A DNA stretch of 23,274 nucleotides, taken from assembly GCA_000434555.1 (NCBI GenBank), contig FR880102.1, forward strand, positions 1 to 23,274, read 5' to 3'. The translations under genes were made by a program, and so were the position numbers. Source of the DNA: Clostridium sp. CAG:524. GTDB lineage: Bacteria; Bacillota_I; Bacilli_A; RF39; UBA660. Under the pieces are notes generated by a model. That model was not told where the DNA came from. It saw nothing but the letters and a program-made list of their open reading frames with translations, and made no database searches. Below, in pieces: positions 22,580 to 23,274 of this stretch. Positions within the stretch are counted from its first letter, which is position 1. Each line of letters begins with the position of its first letter.

Positions 22580-23199
22580 CTCACTTGGCGTTGATTTATT
22601 TGCAATACGTAATGTATGTGTTCCATATGTTCCTAAATCTACTGTCTTTGTATCTCCTACATTATATTTACTTATATTATTATTTCTAACAGCTTTAATT
22701 ATTGTTTTCCATGAATCTGTCACAAATGAATTAGGTGCTGGAATATCTTTATCAGCAATATCAGTAAAGTATCCTGGGTTACTTGTTCCACCATCTATAT
22801 GAGCATAAGCTTTATCAATCTTAGTTGAATCATATTTTGTTCCTGCTCACCACTTATACAATATGTACCATTACTAACTTCAAATTTCTTAATGCTTCCA
22901 TCATCATTTAATTTAACATTATACTTTAGAGCATTAGATTCTAGTTCTAATTTATTATTATCATTTGAAATATTACTAATCTTATTACCTTTCATTGCTT
23001 CACTAATATATTTCTTAGATATCTCTTTGTATATTGTTTTTGCTTCTGTTAAAAACGTATCTTTCTTTGCTTGATTAAACATTTTTAATACATTTGGTAA
23101 TGCTATTATAACTAATATTGCTAGAATTGCTATTACTGCTAAAAGCTCAACTAATGTAAATCCTTTATTCTTCATATCAAACTTCCTTATCCTACTTAA

Positions 23200-23228
23200 A
23201 TTATACAACATAAAAAGTACTATTTCTA
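23200..23228 (-). promoter_or_regulatory. promoter of the pilin-like gene
   Basis: TATAAT (23200-23205) with TAGAAA (23223-23228) 17 bp upstream; the start codon follows 24 bases later with AAGGAAG as ribosome-binding site. The -35 lies inside the terminator hairpin of the upstream copy, so termination and initiation elements are overlaid. Confidence 0.65.
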
Positions 23229-23233
23229 GTACC
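23212..23233 (-). terminator. terminator of the upstream pilin-like copy
   Basis: The stem GTACTA/TAGTAC (23232-23227 with 23222-23217), extendable by a G-U and A-U pairs, has a GAAA loop and is followed by TTTTT on the minus strand, 15 bases after the stop of the copy entering from the right. Confidence 0.75.
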
Positions 23234-23247
23234 TTATAATTTTTTAA

Positions 23248-23274
23248 TTATCCCAATCGGAAAGCTGGAGCAAC
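23248..23274 (-). CDS. C-terminal end of a second pilin-like/DUF6273-type gene (partial)
   Basis: The last eight codons and stop read VAPAFRLG*, the same end as the neighbouring pseudogene, and 22 nucleotides including the stop (23247-23268) are identical to 21958-21979. The rest lies outside the window. With the downstream copy in the same orientation this shows a head-to-tail gene family. Nothing can be said about the intactness of this copy. Confidence 0.85.
   Translation of the reverse strand, partial: VAPAFRLG

Larger units (their letters stand above)
21959..23175 (-). pseudogene. Prepilin-like DUF6273-type surface protein, frameshifted
   Basis: Read through three frame changes, this gives one protein of about 385 aa. 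It begins MKNKG|FTLVELLAVIAIL, a class III prepilin leader with cleavage after Gly5, Glu5 of the mature chain and a hydrophobic helix, and continues with a pilin-like helix to about residue 60. The middle part (VDLGTYGTHTLRIANKST, FVLEFADIITTHKMND, GGWPATSMRTFVNNDIYNAI, TSTDKLYLLSTAEVWA) and the end (SASYWWLRAA ... RGVAPAFRLG) resemble the DUF6273 / C-type-lectin-like surface domain. The frame is lost near 22838-22850 (one base short in the GGTGAGCAGG context), at a 31-bp-period duplication (22519-22579), and at a 44-bp tandem duplication (22278-22365). The product would be an envelope or pilus-like adhesin if intact. Sequencing or assembly error is an alternative explanation for the breaks. 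Confidence 0.85.

Noticed and set aside
22318..22723. Two separate small proteins of 102 and 82 aa
   Set aside because: Both are fragments of the pilin-like pseudogene in different frames and join into one protein when the duplications are collapsed.
21959..23274. Complete diversity-generating retroelement in the window
   Set aside because: No reverse transcriptase, Avd-like gene or template repeat is present; only a possible target end is, so it is reported as a hypothesis.

Overview
This is a very AT-rich Bacillota chromosome segment, apparently from an uncultured Bacilli lineage near the Mollicutes, Erysipelotrichia or RF39 groups. That placement rests on the base composition, the 16S signature and the Bacillus-like gene order; it is an impression, not a phylogeny. 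The code is standard: Trp is TGG, and map ends in TGA. Almost everything is on the minus strand, so transcription runs from high to low coordinates.

Layout, left to right. (1) 1-509 is the 5' third of a 16S rRNA gene leaving the window. It is preceded by a leader with a boxA-like site and three tandem, nearly identical rRNA promoters (621-944). (2) 1023-2821 holds a nucleoside tri-/diphosphatase (NtdP/YgaC family) and a membrane-anchored PDZ/S41 processing protease, each ending in an intrinsic terminator. (3) 3019-17059 is the fused S10-spc-alpha operon. In transcription order it reads rpsJ-rplCDWB-rpsS-rplV-rpsC-rplP-rpmC-rpsQ-rplNXE-rpsN-rpsH-rplFR-rpsE-rplO-secY-adk-map-infA-rpmJ-rpsMK-rpoA-rplQ. 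It makes ribosomal proteins, the SecY translocon, adenylate kinase, methionine aminopeptidase, IF-1 and RNA polymerase alpha. rpmD (L30) is missing from its usual place. A promoter and a long nested-hairpin leader precede rpsJ. (4) 17278-21509 holds an Asn-rich single-pass membrane protein of unknown role, the cofactor-independent phosphoglycerate mutase gpmI, and the sporulation master regulator spo0A.

(5) 21510-23274 is the accessory part. It has a broken gene for a prepilin-like surface protein: a class III prepilin N-terminus joined to a DUF6273-type domain ending WWLR...GVAPAFRLG. The last codons of a second copy lie at the right edge, so this is a tandem family. The gene is broken by one missing base and by two short tandem duplications (31- and 44-bp periods), each of which sets two alternative versions of the same codons side by side. 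The last 40 codons are strikingly GC-rich (61/120, against 14/60 and 19/60 in the flanks). They are also poor in A on the coding strand (20 A against 39 T), and they end in 22 nt identical to the neighbouring copy. That pattern is what a diversity-generating-retroelement variable region, or a homogenised cassette, would leave. No reverse transcriptase or template repeat is in the window, so this is a hypothesis. A 0.4-kb non-coding stretch with hairpins and a direct repeat separates this gene from spo0A.
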